DNA of 64,000 nt from Labia minor (GCA_963082975.1 OY720350.1:15780910-15844909), one strand, 5' to 3'. Positions 11,606-22,723 are shown, numbered from the stretch's first letter. Numbers and translations: made by a program. The notes: a model not told the origin generated them from the letters alone.

Positions 11606-11912
11606 ATAAGACAAGATTTCAATTTTTTTTTCATTTTAATGAATATGCTAGGTATTCTCCTTCATCCAAATAAAATTGATTTTTTGAATGATCAGGGGTG
11701 GGGGGGGGGGAGAGTAAGAGTAAGGGAATAGATGGAAAGGAGTCAACGCGGGTAAAGGACATGATTCCTCCAGGTAGAAGAGGGATTTAGAAGAAATCAT
11801 GAGCTCACGTGAGGGCAGGGACGCCAATCCCTGAAATAGAATTCTTTTCTACTGGTTTTATAGAAAAGAATCTACTCGCTACCCGGGATATAATTTTTAA
11901 ATTTATTAAAAA
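11606..11912 (+). repeat. Family D repeat, copy 2
   Basis: Carries the same ATCATGAGCTCACGTGAGGG core and the ATTCTTTTCTA/TAGAAAAGAAT stem as copy 1, plus an upstream G-run (11701-11710). Starts directly after the twin hairpins. Confidence 0.6.
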
Positions 11913-12394
11913 ATAATTTTAAATCATAATCATCCTATATGTTATTACATCTTTTATATACCATATATTTATATTTTTCTTATCCCGATCATTTATATAC
12001 TTTTTATCCAAGGGCTTCCCTTTCTCAAAACACTCTACTCTACCCAAATTTCGGCCCTACCTCCCCCTCCTCTCATATCCATTCCAAAATGAAGTATTTA
12101 TTTTAATTGAAGTTATAAATTTAAATGAAAAATAGCAGCCCTTCCATTTACAATTTTTTTTATTATTATAATAATTAAAACTAACATATCTTTCATATAT
12201 CTAAGAACATATATAAATATATTATTGATTTAACCTTTCTATATTTTAGTATTTGATTATATAATTAATAATATATAATTTTTTCCCATTTTTTAGCACT
12301 TTATTACAAACATATATATTTTAATTTTTTTCTTCGTTGTTCAAATATAATATAAATATAAAATATATTTATTTATTACATAATAAATAGATTT

Positions 12395-12640
12395 TGGAAA
12401 CTAATAAGCAAAGATAAATATCCAAATATTTGGACAATGGTTGCTCGTTTCAATTCCTTCTTTGACTTCACATATTTATGTGAATCCGCATTTTCTTATA
12501 TGAATGCGATCAAAACAAAACCTCGATCGCAAATAACGGATCTACATTTAGAGTCATGCTTAAGAATTGCTCTAAGTTCATATGAGCCAAATTTTGAGAA
12601 ACTTGCTGCTCTTATGCAATGCCAGGTTTCATCCAAATAA
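12395..12640 (+). pseudogene. hAT transposase C-terminal remnant
   Basis: The open frame runs from upstream of the first ATG (12437) to a stop at 12638-12640. It reads as the C-terminal dimerisation region of a hAT transposase: FWKLISKDKYPNIW upstream, then TYLCESAFSYMNAIKTK and RSQITDLHLESCLRIALSS, ending near YEPNFEKLAALMQCQ. This resembles the ZBED/SCAND3/GTF2IRD2-like group of hAT proteins. The zinc finger and the catalytic core are not found upstream, so the gene is a remnant. It lies inside the hAT termini at 9459 and 13078, as expected. Confidence 0.8.
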
Positions 12641-12738
12641 AAATTGTATGCTTAAAATTTATTTTGTTCATATTTATTTCTTAACATTGTATTTTTTAAA
12701 ATTTTAATAAATATTGTTAGAATTCATAAAATAAAAAA

Positions 12739-12958
12739 TATATCGTCGGCTTAGATTGCAAACCTGCTAACTCATATTCAGCATATTTTGCACAACTTTC
12801 TTAAAACGCATAAATTTTTTGCTTGTCACATGATTTTAATTAAATAGGTGCATAATAGCGGTGTTTCATAGCCAATGTAAGGTGTTTTTCTCTTTCTAAT
12901 AGTGTGAAAATGTAATTTTTGACCAAAAGTGGAGGTTTGCAATTTAAATCGGCGATAT
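12739..12958. mobile_element. Small TIR element (MITE) nested in the hAT copy
   Basis: Inverted ends of about 25 bp, left at about 12741-12766 and right at about 12931-12957, share TATCG.CG and TTGCAAACCT. Non-coding interior. Just downstream of the hAT stop codon. Superfamily not assignable. Confidence 0.55.
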
Positions 12959-13086
12959 TAATGACTTCTTTAATTATCTTCTAAAATTTTAAAATTATTT
13001 GCCCATATCCATAGTCGACCGCAGACTATATTTTATTCAAAAAGTAGCCCCTAAAAGCTAAAAGTTTGGCCACACCTGATCTATAT

Positions 13087-13919
13087 GATTTAAAGTCGAA
13101 AATTTATTGACATTTAACAAAAATATACAAATATACCTATTTTTTTCTCTTTTAGGTAATTTAAAAACTATCAGTAAATATTATTAACAGAATTAAATTA
13201 TGAATAAAGATGAAAATAATAAAAATAATTATGAAAATAATGGGAGAAAAATCTCAATCATATCGCAATTCATTTATATTAAAATGAGAAAATTGATTTT
13301 TTTTTTTTTTTTTTGCTCTTTAAATTATGGATGGGTGAAATTATGGGTCAGTGAGTTGGTTATTAGTCAGTCACTCAACTGATGCCATCAGCAGTAATTA
13401 TAAATATGCAAACAGGGAATCGAATTCAGTGATTTTTAATTATGATAGGAGAAAGCCTTCCGTCTTTTGCATGCATCTTTATGGAATCTAAACATGCCGA
13501 CAGTTTCGTCTAAAATATTAAATTTAATAAAAATAAATATGTAATTTATTCTTTACTTTATAACATTAAATATTTATATTAAATAAAAAAATACTTTGAT
13601 TAAAATATAGATATTTAAAATTTTAAAAAATTATTTCATCAACTTGATAGATTAATTTCATTTGTGTTTTTGACTAAAATTAGAGAACGGAGGAATCTTT
13701 CGTAAGTTAAATCTCCCTCTCACAGAAAACTAAATATTTTTTTTTTTTTATAAATTTATTTGGGGAGAAATATTAAAAATATATTTTATATACATTCACT
13801 AAAATGTATTTTATTTTAAAAAATAATATATTTCTAAAAAAATATATTCTTATATTGGGGGTAAATAAATTTCGATTCTTCTCCGTGTTAAGGAAAGGGA
13901 GATAATGTATAAACATCTG
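13087..13919. other. A+T-rich filler with a poly-T run
   Basis: Includes a T-run at about 13298-13313 and a slightly more complex patch at 13380-13510. The plus frame at 13200-13382 is Asn/Lys-rich and not credible. Confidence 0.5.
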
Positions 13920-14301
13920 GGAATGCGCAAGCTTGCATTGCCAAAACGAACTTAAGTTCGGATTAATTTAAGTTATAAATAAGTCAAGATTAAATATAAA
14001 TATTATTGAATAAAATTATTTATTTTAAATTTGTAGTATAAATTAAATTACAAAAAATGTTTATATTTAAAAATGTATTTTATTATTTTAAAAAACAAAT
14101 TTCGCATTTTTAAATATTTAAAATTTCAACTTTGGACGCCATTTTGACCATGTTCCCGAGGGGGTATCAAAAGATGAAAGGCACTTTACATACTACTTTT
14201 CGATGCTCTTTCCGAATCTGAAGTCAGAATTTCAAAATTTTGAGTTTGATGTCGGACAGAACGACAGACTGAACGATTTTATAAACTCACTTAAGTTCGT
14301 T
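13920..14301 (-). mobile_element. HINE-like element, family H (single copy)
   Basis: The inverted motif AACGAACTTAAGT at 13945-13957 is matched by ACTTAAGTTCGTT at 14289-14301. A hairpin-capable GCAAGCTTGC lies outside the left copy at about 13928-13937, and a GACAGA-rich stretch lies near the other end (14253-14270). This is the same plan as families A, B and E. The left motif is itself in the 14-bp palindrome CGAACTTAAGTTCG. Only one copy is seen, so the limits are tentative. Confidence 0.5.
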
Positions 14302-14339
14302 GAAAATCGATAGGAGTGGCAGAATTGGATAAAAAATGT

Positions 14340-14412
14340 CACGAGATGTGGTCGGTTACGAAGTGTAGTTGTTATGATTAAGAACTTTCGAGTTTAAAAG
14401 AACCATAGATAT
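14340..14412 (+). mobile_element. LINE 3' end fragment (degenerate)
   Basis: Contains GAACTTTCGAGTTT preceded by GATGTGG, matching the 3' ends of the better LINE copies at 16060 and 51650. Very short, so the call is tentative. Confidence 0.4.
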
Positions 14413-14589
14413 AAAATAATGGATGAGATTTAAACATGTACTAATTGGTTATTAGGAAAATATATGAATTTATTATTATTATTTTTAATACCTTCACTTA
14501 TGACAATAAAAAAGAAGAACATCGTGATCAACAAATGTTTTTTTTTTAATTATTCTTATCATGTAACTACTGTATTTGATTAATTTGCT

Positions 14590-14990
14590 TCTTTTTCTTT
14601 TTAGTTAATTTTTCTTTGGCAAAATCCGCCACTAGCCAGATGCCATATATTTATGGCACCGGAAAAACAGACGGCTACTAAGTATTCTCTAACTCATGAG
14701 GTAATATCTCATCTAACTTTTAATAATGACTGACTTTTTTTAATAAATCGAATAAGGGTCGGACTTTCGTATCTTGGAGCAGCGAAAGGTTAAGAATTTA
14801 AATGGATGTTTTTAGGGCGATGGCGTCCATATGCCACCACCACCACCACCAACCAACAACATCCTTTTCACCCCTACGTAATTGTATCAAGTGAGAGGGA
14901 AATCGATAGGGTGGTCTTCGCACCGGGAAGGGATAAGGTGACCTATCGACACCATCTGAGAGGGGCTGTCACGGATATTTTGTAAAAGAT
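14590..14990. promoter_or_regulatory. G+C-richer island, candidate regulatory block
   Basis: Single-copy complex sequence with CCACCACCACCACCACC at about 14836-14852 and a CATATG E-box nearby. No coding signature. Regulatory role inferred from composition and uniqueness. Confidence 0.25.
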
Positions 14991-15394
14991 GATGTTTCTA
15001 TGGCTCCAATATTAACTTTAATGTTGAACATATCTTTTACTTTATTATAAATGATATCAATTAAAATTCACTCTTTTGAAAAATGTAATATATATTTCAA
15101 GATATTTATTATCTAATGAGTATATAATTAAGAAATAAATTGAAATTTATATTTATATATATATTTATATTTATATATAATTTTAATAAAATGGTTTTAA
15201 CTTAATAACACTCATATAAAACATTAAAGTTTTATATTATTCTCTCCTAGTTTAATTATTAAACTATTAAAGATTTAAAAAATCACTTTAATTTCATTAT
15301 TATTATTTATTTTGTAGGAATACATGTCGTTGATTATTTAATATTTTTAATAATTTATATATATATTGAAATTCAATTTTCACTATTCTAGAGA
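14991..15394. other. A+T-rich filler
   Basis: A/T repeats, nothing else recognised. Confidence 0.5.
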
Positions 15395-15515
15395 TCATTC
15401 CAAAACACTTAGAGCATGCTACAATTAGTCAGAACACATTTTACTATTTATCTGGCTGTGCCCCGGCAAATGCCACTCTATACTATACCTCGTTGTGGTT
15501 TTAGAGATATGAATA
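15395..15515 (+). repeat. Family G repeat, single copy
   Basis: Contains ACATTTTACTATTTATCTGG and CTGGCTGTGCCCCGGC followed by CTCTATACTATACC. It is the same family as the arms of the fold-back at 55259-56370, but here not inverted-duplicated. Confidence 0.55.
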
Positions 15516-15737
15516 TCGATTAATAACATGTAAGATGGATGGATGACCTTAGCTTTGGCATCATCATTTTATTAAAAATGTTTTAAAAGAGACAAATAGA
15601 GTATAAGTATAAGTTGTTATTCAAAGAATAAAAAGTAAATTTAGATTGACCCCGAGAATTCTCTAAAATATATAATTTTTTGTAAAATTTATTATTATAT
15701 CAATATACTTTAATATTATATTGATTATATTTTATAT

Positions 15738-16097
15738 TCATTTGGTAAAAGAAAGATCAGGTGACCTGGGATTGACGGAGACTGCATAACGATGAATTGA
15801 ATGACCTCTATGCATCTCCAGGGCCATAAAATTGAGAATAGTGAGATGGGCAGGACACGTGATAAGAATGAGGATGGAAAGACTGTTGAAAAATATACTC
15901 ATGGAGAGGACGATTGGGAAACGCCCGCTTGGAAGACACACAACGAGGTGGGTGGACAATGTAAGAACTGACATAAGAGAGATAGAAGAGAATGGAAGTT
16001 GGATGGGTGTAGCTCTCAGGTTAGGAACACTTGGAGAAATGTGGTTGCTACGACCATGAACTTTCGAGTTCTGTAGAACAGAAACAGATAGATATAT
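15738..16097 (+). mobile_element. 5'-truncated LINE tail
   Basis: Non-LTR retrotransposon 3' fragment. The plus frame from 15832 encodes the C-terminal tail: RIVRWAGHVIRM, then GKRPLGRHTTRWVDNVRTDI and REIEENGSWMG. This GHV-RM / RPLGR-RW module follows the reverse transcriptase in many arthropod LINEs (RTE-like, clade unsure). The fragment ends with ACTTTCGAGTT and short GATA-type repeats, as expected for the element's 3' end. The RT domain is absent. Confidence 0.8.
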
Positions 16098-16139
16098 TTT
16101 TATTTTCTTATATTAAGACCATTTTTTTTATTATTATTA

Positions 16140-16600
16140 CAGTAGAACCTCGATAAGTTTAAGTCCAAGGGAAACACAAAATATTTTAAGTTATAGAGGT
16201 TATAAGTTATCAAGGGTCTATGTTAGGGATAGGCGGATAGGTTAATAACATTTTTTTAAAGGCTAAATCATGTCGTTTCTTAAAATTCTCTAACCAGCCA
16301 TTGCTGGCTTTAAAATTTTTGATTTTCAGCGAACTCGTTAGCTTTTTCTTTCAGTATGGGTCCACTAACACTGATGGTTTTGATTCGACACTGTTTGAAA
16401 CAAGTAAACAAACACTGTACTAAATTAGAGAATTCGGCAATTTTTCGTCTTCTACATTGAAAACTTTCTCCTGATTCTTGTTTTTTCAAGATTTCAGTTT
16501 CTTAGGGCCAATACAGAGCTTATTTAAGTTATCGAGGTTGCGTATTTTAAGTTATTGAGGGTTTTAAGTTACCGAGGTTTGAGTTATTGAGGTTCAACTG
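16140..16600. mobile_element. pogo/Tigger-like MITE
   Basis: Ends CAGTAGAACCTCGATAAG and TTATTGAGGTTCAACTG are typical of pogo/Tigger-type terminal repeats, flanked by TA on both sides (16138-16139 and 16601-16602). About 460 bp, with no transposase. GTTATCGAGG-type motifs are repeated inside both ends, around 16176-16212 and 16520-16585. Confidence 0.85.
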
Positions 16601-16835
16601 TATTAGTAAATGAATAATATTTATATTTTAAGTAAACATATGTGAATGGTAATATATATACAGATATATTAATAGTATTATAGTTAAATAAAATTGAATT
16701 CTTTTTATTCTCTAAAGGAATAAATTTCGTTTATATCCTTTCCAGAAGTCTTTTAAAAAGTATATCAGGAAAAGATTTAGCAAAGTCAATTGGCTTCCTT
16801 ATTAATGTCTATCATTTAATATCAAATAAAAAAAA
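16601..16835. other. A+T-rich filler
   Basis: Nothing recognised. Confidence 0.5.
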
Positions 16836-17160
16836 ACGAGAGATACAGAGAAGAGTCCTAATACGGGTGTCGGCAATAAAAGTCCCCCCCCCTAAGCGAG
16901 GGTCTAATCAAATCCAATGTAATTTTGTATTCCCGTTAGAACCCTCGATTGGATTACCTTCATTCGCACGGGCCGATTGGGACGTGAGAGAGACGTCCCT
17001 GCACAAAACAGCCACCTTTAGATACGTTTGCTGTTCTTGTACTTTGCTGGGTGTTTGTTTTTTTTCGTTTTGTTTTGTTTTTTCTCTCTCACTCTCACTG
17101 TATTTTTACCCTGGAAAAAAATCCTTTTATCTTAACAAAGAAAAGTATTTAAGCTCGATT
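16836..17160. promoter_or_regulatory. G+C-richer island with a long chance frame
   Basis: Single-copy block with AATAAAAGTC near 16876 (shared with the island at 3080) and homeodomain-like TCTAATCAAATCC near 16905. A 142-codon plus frame (16867-17295) crosses it, but the C-terminal half follows A/T composition, no domain is recognisable, and there is no splice or initiation context to support it. Confidence 0.25.
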
Positions 17161-17699
17161 AAAGTGAGGAAGCTTTCTTTATATGAAACAAACTCGGAAA
17201 GAAGAAAAAAAACACAAATAATAAGATTGAGTCTTATTACTTTTGTTTGGAATTACATTTTGTCTATTTATTTTCAATTTAAACTTTTTCTTTAATTTTA
17301 TTTTATCCTATTTATTATCAAATTATTTATGTAATTGATTATCATATTTAAATGAAATAAACAAGTATTTATATCTATTATATATATTATTTATTCTATT
17401 ATATTCATAATTGTAATAATCAGCCGGATTTATATATATATATATCAATAGATTGATAGATAGATATCTAGGGATTCTGCGTTATCAAGCTATTGCATTA
17501 AAACAGAGGTTTTCAACGAGGGATATCTGACACCCTGGGGAGACATGGAATATGTATTCCCATGATTACAACAATTTTTGCTTATAAAAATTGATTTCGA
17601 TACTAAAATTTTGTGAAAAATGAATATAACTTATAATACATGTATATTATTCATAATATACATATTCCATAGATTAAAATGATTAAAAAAATGGAAATA
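17161..17699. other. A+T-rich filler
   Basis: TA-rich sequence with GATA-type repeats at about 17450-17468. No gene seen. Confidence 0.5.
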
Positions 17700-18048
17700 A
17701 GCTGGAGGGTCTCCACTCGACTATCTCGCAATTTGAATTGAATTAAATAACATAATATATTATACTTAAATTAAATTTATTTAATTATAAATTATAAATT
17801 AAAATTAATAATTAATTGAGCTACAATTCTCAAAAGTTGATAGAAAACTAAAATTTTTGAATAATGCCCATGTACCAAATTTCATAATTCTAGCTCAAAC
17901 CGTTTTTGCGTAATCTTGTCTACATACACACACACACACACACATACATACATTTTTCTCAACTTAGTGAAAATGATTCAGGAACCTTCAAAACGTATAA
18001 AAACATCAAAATCTCAACATCGAACATTTTCGTCATTCTGGCGAGATC
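17700..18048 (-). mobile_element. HINE-like element, family A copy 4, shortened
   Basis: Hairpin end CTGGAGGGTCTCCACTCGAC followed by TATCTCGC; distal end GGCGAGAT. A large internal block is missing. Keeps the CA microsatellite (about 17927-17944). Confidence 0.75.
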
Positions 18049-18604
18049 AATAAAAGAAAAGTTTATCGAACCATTTTAGAATAAACATAATTAATGATTT
18101 AATTTTTATTTTTTAAACAATTATTTTTATTAATTGGCGAATTAACAATATTTTTTTTATTTATAGAAATAGATTTACTTTTTATATTTTTAAAGAGCAT
18201 GATGGAGCATCGCATAGAAAAATAATAATTAGATATTAATGAATAAAATTGAGTATCCTCAGTATCACGTGACCAAAAACGGAATGTGATATTTCTACTA
18301 GGTATTGTACATTAATCATTTGATAGTCGCATAGATAAACAAGCAATTCTTATTACAATGATATCGGTACCAAAACAAATGTCAATATTATAGATTAATA
18401 GAATAGATATTATTAATATTAATATTAAAAATTCAAATGTATTCCTAATATTATCAATAAAAAATTGGAAAATCTTTGATTAATCAAGACAGTCATTAAG
18501 AATTAAGCAAATTTATGTCACAGCGATTTTAATTTCTGCTTGTAGTGAGTGGTCTTTATAATGTATTAATCAAAAATTAATCAAAATAAACAAAGAAAAA
18601 AAAA
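18049..18604. other. A+T-rich filler
   Basis: No open frame or repeat recognised. Confidence 0.5.
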
Positions 18605-19170
18605 ATGTGACCCCTTAGAGAAGTATTTTATAAATTTTTATTAAAATATTGATTATTTCATATGGGAGCATGAAAGTGTGGATGTTCTTCCTAAAGGTGT
18701 AGTACCCCATAAAAAGACATGATTTATAGAGAAATCATGAGCTCACGTGAGGGCAGGAGCGCTAAATCCTGAAGTAGATCTCATTTGTTATACCAGTGAT
18801 TCTCAACCACTGTGTCGCGACACTTTTGTGTGCCGCGAAATTTTCAAAATGTGACGCCAAATTTTACAAATTAAGAAGTTCAAATTAAGAAAAAGTACTT
18901 ATTTATTTTATATGTGTGTAAAAAAAGGTAAATGTTTTTGAGATCAGGCTCTTAAACATTTCCGACTTTTTTTTCAAATTTTTCAATATGATTCTAAAAA
19001 AAAAAGCTAAAAATTGGTATGATTATTACACTTATCATTTTCTTTGTTTGCCGCCAAATTTTTAAACCGTTAAAAGTGTGCCGCGGTAAAGAAAAAAGGT
19101 TGAGAATCACTGTGTTATTCAATCTACTCGTTACCCTTCATTTTTGAAATTTAGCATAAATTATCAATGG
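18605..19170 (+). repeat. Family D repeat, copy 3, split by a hAT MITE
   Basis: Has the ATCATGAGCTCACGTGAGGG core at about 18736-18755. The TCTACTCGTTACCC segment that follows directly in copy 2 here lies beyond 19120, after the hAT MITE at 18794-19112. The order of insertion is therefore readable: D first, hAT second. Confidence 0.6.
18794..19112. mobile_element. hAT MITE with target duplication
   Basis: Ends CAGTGATTCTCAACC and GGTTGAGAATCACTG form a perfect 15-bp terminal inverted repeat. Flanks TGTTATAC (18786-18793) and TGTTATTC (19113-19120) match at seven of eight bases, as for a hAT 8-bp duplication. Subterminal GTGCCGCG and GTGCCGCGGT are related. About 320 bp, non-coding. Confidence 0.92.
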
Positions 19171-19879
19171 AAAAAAAATTAAAATATAATAAATCATTTA
19201 ATCGATCATCAAAACATTAAAAGTATTTAAAAAAAAATCAAATCAAAAATAAAATAATATCTAAACCTGTAATAATTTGTCAGAGAAAGTATAGAATTGT
19301 TTTAGTAAATTTATTATTGTTTTTTTTTTCTTTATTTCCAAACCTATATAATTATGAACATGTCATGTTCTCAAAAACTTTCCTTGACATAAAAAAAAAA
19401 TTGAATAAAAAATGGAAAACTTTTTGAATTTAATGGAAAAGGAGATAAAAAGTTTTTGTTAACAAGTAAAAAAATACCTACAATTGAATAAATTACTGAA
19501 ACTATGTTGTTAAAATATTTTCATAAATAAAAATATTTTTTATATTATTCAAATATTAATTCTAAAGGCTCAAAAATAAATTATCTATTTATATATTGGT
19601 ACATATAACTTAATAATTCAATTATATTTTATGCATTTTAAAATAATTCTTTTTTTTTTTTGGTAAATTAGAGTTTGAAATTTTGACATGTCTTGTTTTA
19701 TTAAAAAACCATTAATTATCCTTTGTTTATATTTATTATACATGTATAATATAATTAATTCATAAGGTTAATTTATATATTTTATGAGTTAACACTTTTT
19801 GCCCATAATAACAAAAACCGATATAGAAATATAGAAAACCGATACCATAATTCATACATACATACATACATTTAATATA
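19171..19879. other. A+T-rich filler
   Basis: A/T runs. Nothing recognised. Confidence 0.5.
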
Positions 19880-20156
19880 TAGGATGTACTTATCTTATCT
19901 TATTATGCTAGCTAAAATTGTATATATGTATTTATCTATATATATTGGTTCTCAAAAACCGCTCTAACGATTTTTTTCAAATTCACACTAGATATAGTAT
20001 TTATAAAGAAAAATTAAGTTTTATTGATGATATCTCTTGAAACATACAGCTTCATTATTAATTTCTTAATTGAAAATTATATATGGAAAACGTCAAAATT
20101 TTTAATACTGCCTGCTAAGACAGTAAAAAAATGACAATTTTTTATCTAAATACATA

Positions 20157-20226
20157 TAGTCCAGCGGTTGGACTGATGTTTTAACGAGTGGATTTCGTCG
20201 GTTCGAAACTCGCCGGGTGAATCGTT
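20157..20226 (+). other. tRNA-like segment inside family F
   Basis: TAGTCCAGCGGTTGG resembles an A box and GGTTCGAAACTC a B box of an RNA polymerase III promoter, with spacing about right for a tRNA. A related minus-strand segment lies in the other F copy (about 25160-25225). No cloverleaf with paired acceptor ends is visible, so this is a tRNA-derived piece, not a tRNA gene. Confidence 0.45.
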
Positions 20227-20618
20227 ATTTAAAAATGAAAATAATGATTTTGTTATTTTTTTTTCTTTTTATCTATTGTTTACTTTTTAATAAATTACTA
20301 TTCTATATTTATTTATTCATTGTTCTTTTATTAATAAAGTTTTAGATAGTTTTATAAGTTTTAATATTTTTTCAATAAAATATTATTCAATATATTTATT
20401 AATATTATTTTATTTATTATTATTGAGTACCCGAAGTTCCATTCATTTTAATCAGATTGATGCAATGATGCAACAGTTAATAATTGTAATATTGTAATAA
20501 ATTTCTATCTTGAAAATTGTTACATATTATTCAGGATATTTTAAAAACTATTTCTTTCTTTAATTAATATTCATTTTTTCTATAAGTCAGATATATTTCC
20601 AAATATTAAATAATTTTT

Positions 20619-21122
20619 GAAGTGAAAACTTCTTTAGCGGCGTTGAGCACTTTTGCGGGATGGGGAAAAAGTATAGAACTCGCGTGATCGTGACCAACAC
20701 CATGAAACCATCTGCTTTCAAATTTCTTATAACAGAGCGCGAAATTTGAATTGTCATTAGAACTGTTTTATAAATTATCTCTAACATATAAATATATATT
20801 TATTATGTAAAGTTCATTTCATATATACATATATAATCAAAATTATACGAAATGAACTTCACATAATAAATATATATTTTATGTTAGAGATAAGAATTAT
20901 AAAACAGTTCGTATTGCAATATTTTAAACAAAGTTGTGTATTTATATATATATAAATATAAGTTACAAATTTGTTTAAAATATATGTTTAAAATAATATA
21001 TAAGTTATATATATATACATGCATATGAAATTCATCTTTCTCGTGAAATAGCGCGAATTTCGTCTGTTTTAAAATTTCTTACGCAGAAGTTTTCACTTCT
21101 GTCGGCCAGTCCCACGACTGCC
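20619..21122 (+). mobile_element. HINE-like element, family E copy 1
   Basis: Follows a T-run and begins GAAGTGAAAACTTC. The inverse, GAAGTTTTCACTTC, lies at about 21086-21099, and the imperfect hairpin GGCCAGTCCCACGACTGCC ends the element. This is the terminal-motif plus outer-hairpin plan of families A and B. A near-perfect 61-bp inverted repeat occupies 20760-20910. The minus frame at 20587-20787 is a shadow. Confidence 0.7.
20760..20910. repeat. Long inverted repeat (61-62 bp arms)
   Basis: Arms 20760-20820 and 20849-20910 begin GAACTGTTTTATAA and end CAGTTC, with few mismatches and a 28-nt spacer. Could be a small MITE inserted in the family E element or an internal part of it. TA precedes the left arm and GTA follows the right. 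Confidence 0.8.
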
Positions 21123-21490
21123 AATTTTGCTTTTTTAATTCCGAAAAGCTGCAAAGCACGTTTTTTTGTCTTTAGTTTGTTTTATAACCACTTGGGGCGC
21201 TAAACAGTTTTTCAAAAAAACACTATAGAAAAAAAATATATGTACCTATATATTATATATTTATGTATTATTGAGGAGCACAAGTTCATTAATTTTAATC
21301 AGATTGATGCAAATGTGTAACATTTAATAATTGTAATAAATAATTAAAGAATTGTGTATCAATATTTTTTAAAGGGTAGAGCGAGAGCTCGGTGTCCCAG
21401 GTATTAATATTACCAGCCAAATCCAATAATAATGAATCATTTTTTTTAACTTAAGTACCGAGCCGAGGCTCGGGGTCCCGGTACTATACA

Positions 21491-21834
21491 TGTTATATTT
21501 ATATCAAAGAAGGTAATATAAAATATAATATATCTCGACCTATCAAAATTCTAGGATTTATTTTTATTGGTAATTTCTATTTAAATAAAGCAGTAAAAAG
21601 TTAAAATTAATTTATGAAAAAAAGGACAGTGCCTATCAAGTTTAATGTCATATAAGAGTGGTAAAGGTGTTCTATGATCAGTAAAACGGGTCTTATCAAC
21701 TTTTATTTTAATTAATTTACAACAACTTTTAATAATTTACTTTTTTTAAATAAAAATGAAAAAGTAATATTAAAAATTTGTAAAGCCGTTTTGTCTAAAA
21801 TATAAGTATCTACCTATACATACATATACATATA
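21491..21834. other. A+T-rich filler
   Basis: Nothing recognised. Confidence 0.5.
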
Positions 21835-22723
21835 CAGGGAGCGGCAAAATGATCTGACGGTTTTAAAATGTAAATAACTCAATCGTTTTAAGAGATACAA
21901 AGTGTTTTATTGCATATTACAGAATGCTATTTATGAACATTTATAAAAATAACCAAAGAAATGTTTATGTGATCCGTTTAAGATTTGAAGATGAAATCTA
22001 CCAAAAGATGACCATCTTGGGCCATGCATCTTCCAATCTTGCACTGAAATTGTCAAACACTTTCCCTAACATTGCAGGAGGAAGGTTGGCTATTTCTTGG
22101 CGTATGGCTTCCTTGAGGTCATCCAATGTGCGGGGTTTGTTTGTGTACACTCTTGATTTCAGCAGTCCCCCACACATGTTGAAAAACTTCCTTATCCCCG
22201 AACTACGCAGAAAACGCTTAAACCGCAGCAGAATTTGGTTCCAGCAGGATGGGGCAACTGCCCACACAGTCGATGAGGTAATGAACTTCTTAAGAAGCAA
22301 GTTTCGTGGCCGAGTCATCTCGCGTTTCGGGGACATTGTGTGGCCACCTCGCTCCCCGGATCTCAGCATTTGTGACTTTTTCTTGTGGGGAATGCTGAAA
22401 TCAAGAGTGTACACAAACAAACCCCGCACATTGGATGACCTCAAGGAAGCCATACGCCAAGAAATAGCCAACCTTCCTCCTGCAATGTTAGGGAAAGTGT
22501 TTGACAATTTCAGTGCAAGATTGGAAGAATGCATGGCCCAAGATGGTCATCATTTGAAAGATTTCAACTTCAAATCTTAAACGGATCACATAAACATTTC
22601 TTTGGTTATTTTTATAAATGTTCATAAATAGCATTCTGTAATATGCAATAAAACACTTTGTATCTCTTAAAACGATTGAGTTATTTACATTTTAAAACCG
22701 TCAGATCATTTTGCCGCTCCCTG
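21835..22723. mobile_element. Palindromic mariner derivative (DD41D type)
   Basis: Ends CAGGGAGCGGCAAAATG and its complement, flanked by TA (21833-21834 and 22724-22725). The arms are about 330 bp (21835-22163 and 22393-22723) and nearly identical, so the 3' end of the gene has been copied in inverse orientation onto the left side. The plus frame's second half (about 22220-22580) is the C-terminal part of a mariner-superfamily transposase with RIWFQQDGATAHT and RSPDLSICDFFLWG; 41 residues separate the two aspartates by my count, the spacing known for rosa/VS-type (DD41D) mariners. The N-terminal domain and the first aspartate are lost. Confidence 0.9.

Larger units (their letters stand above)
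9459..13078 (+). mobile_element. Decayed hAT transposon with nested insertions
   Basis: Left end CAGGGGTGGCCAAC at 9459 and right end GTTTGGCCACACCTG ending at 13078 are hAT-type termini. ATCTATA sits immediately outside both ends (9452-9458 and 13079-13085), consistent with seven bases of an 8-bp target duplication. A transposase C-terminal remnant lies at 12395-12640. Both ends also carry GTCGACCGC and AAAAGTAGCCC in direct orientation. The interior is mostly A+T-rich and carries family D repeats, two perfect hairpins and a small TIR element, which account for much of the length. A second right-end-like motif at 9629-9642 could mark a short internal-deletion copy. Confidence 0.7.
19880..21490 (+). 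mobile_element. Family F element complex, interrupted by a family E element
   Basis: Starts in a CATA microsatellite, then TTATTATGCTAGCTAAAA and AAACCGCTC, shared with 57110. It carries a tRNA-like segment at 20157-20226. The TTTTAATCAGATTGATGCAA segment appears both before (about 20447) and after (about 21294) the inserted family E element, so two partial F units may lie head-to-tail. It ends with GAGCGAGAGCTCGGTGTCCC (21380) and a second hairpin CCGAGCC-GA-GGCTCGG (21461-21476). Class uncertain, possibly HINE-like. Confidence 0.55.

Noticed and set aside
16867-17295. 142-codon plus frame
   Set aside because: Longest chance frame in a G+C-richer island; Cys/Phe/Ser/Leu runs follow TTTC-rich DNA and no domain, signal or splice context supports it.
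22001-22534. Minus-strand 178-codon frame in the palindromic mariner
   Set aside because: It arises because the arms are inverted copies of the same coding end; it is the mirror of the plus-strand C-terminus joined to antisense sequence.
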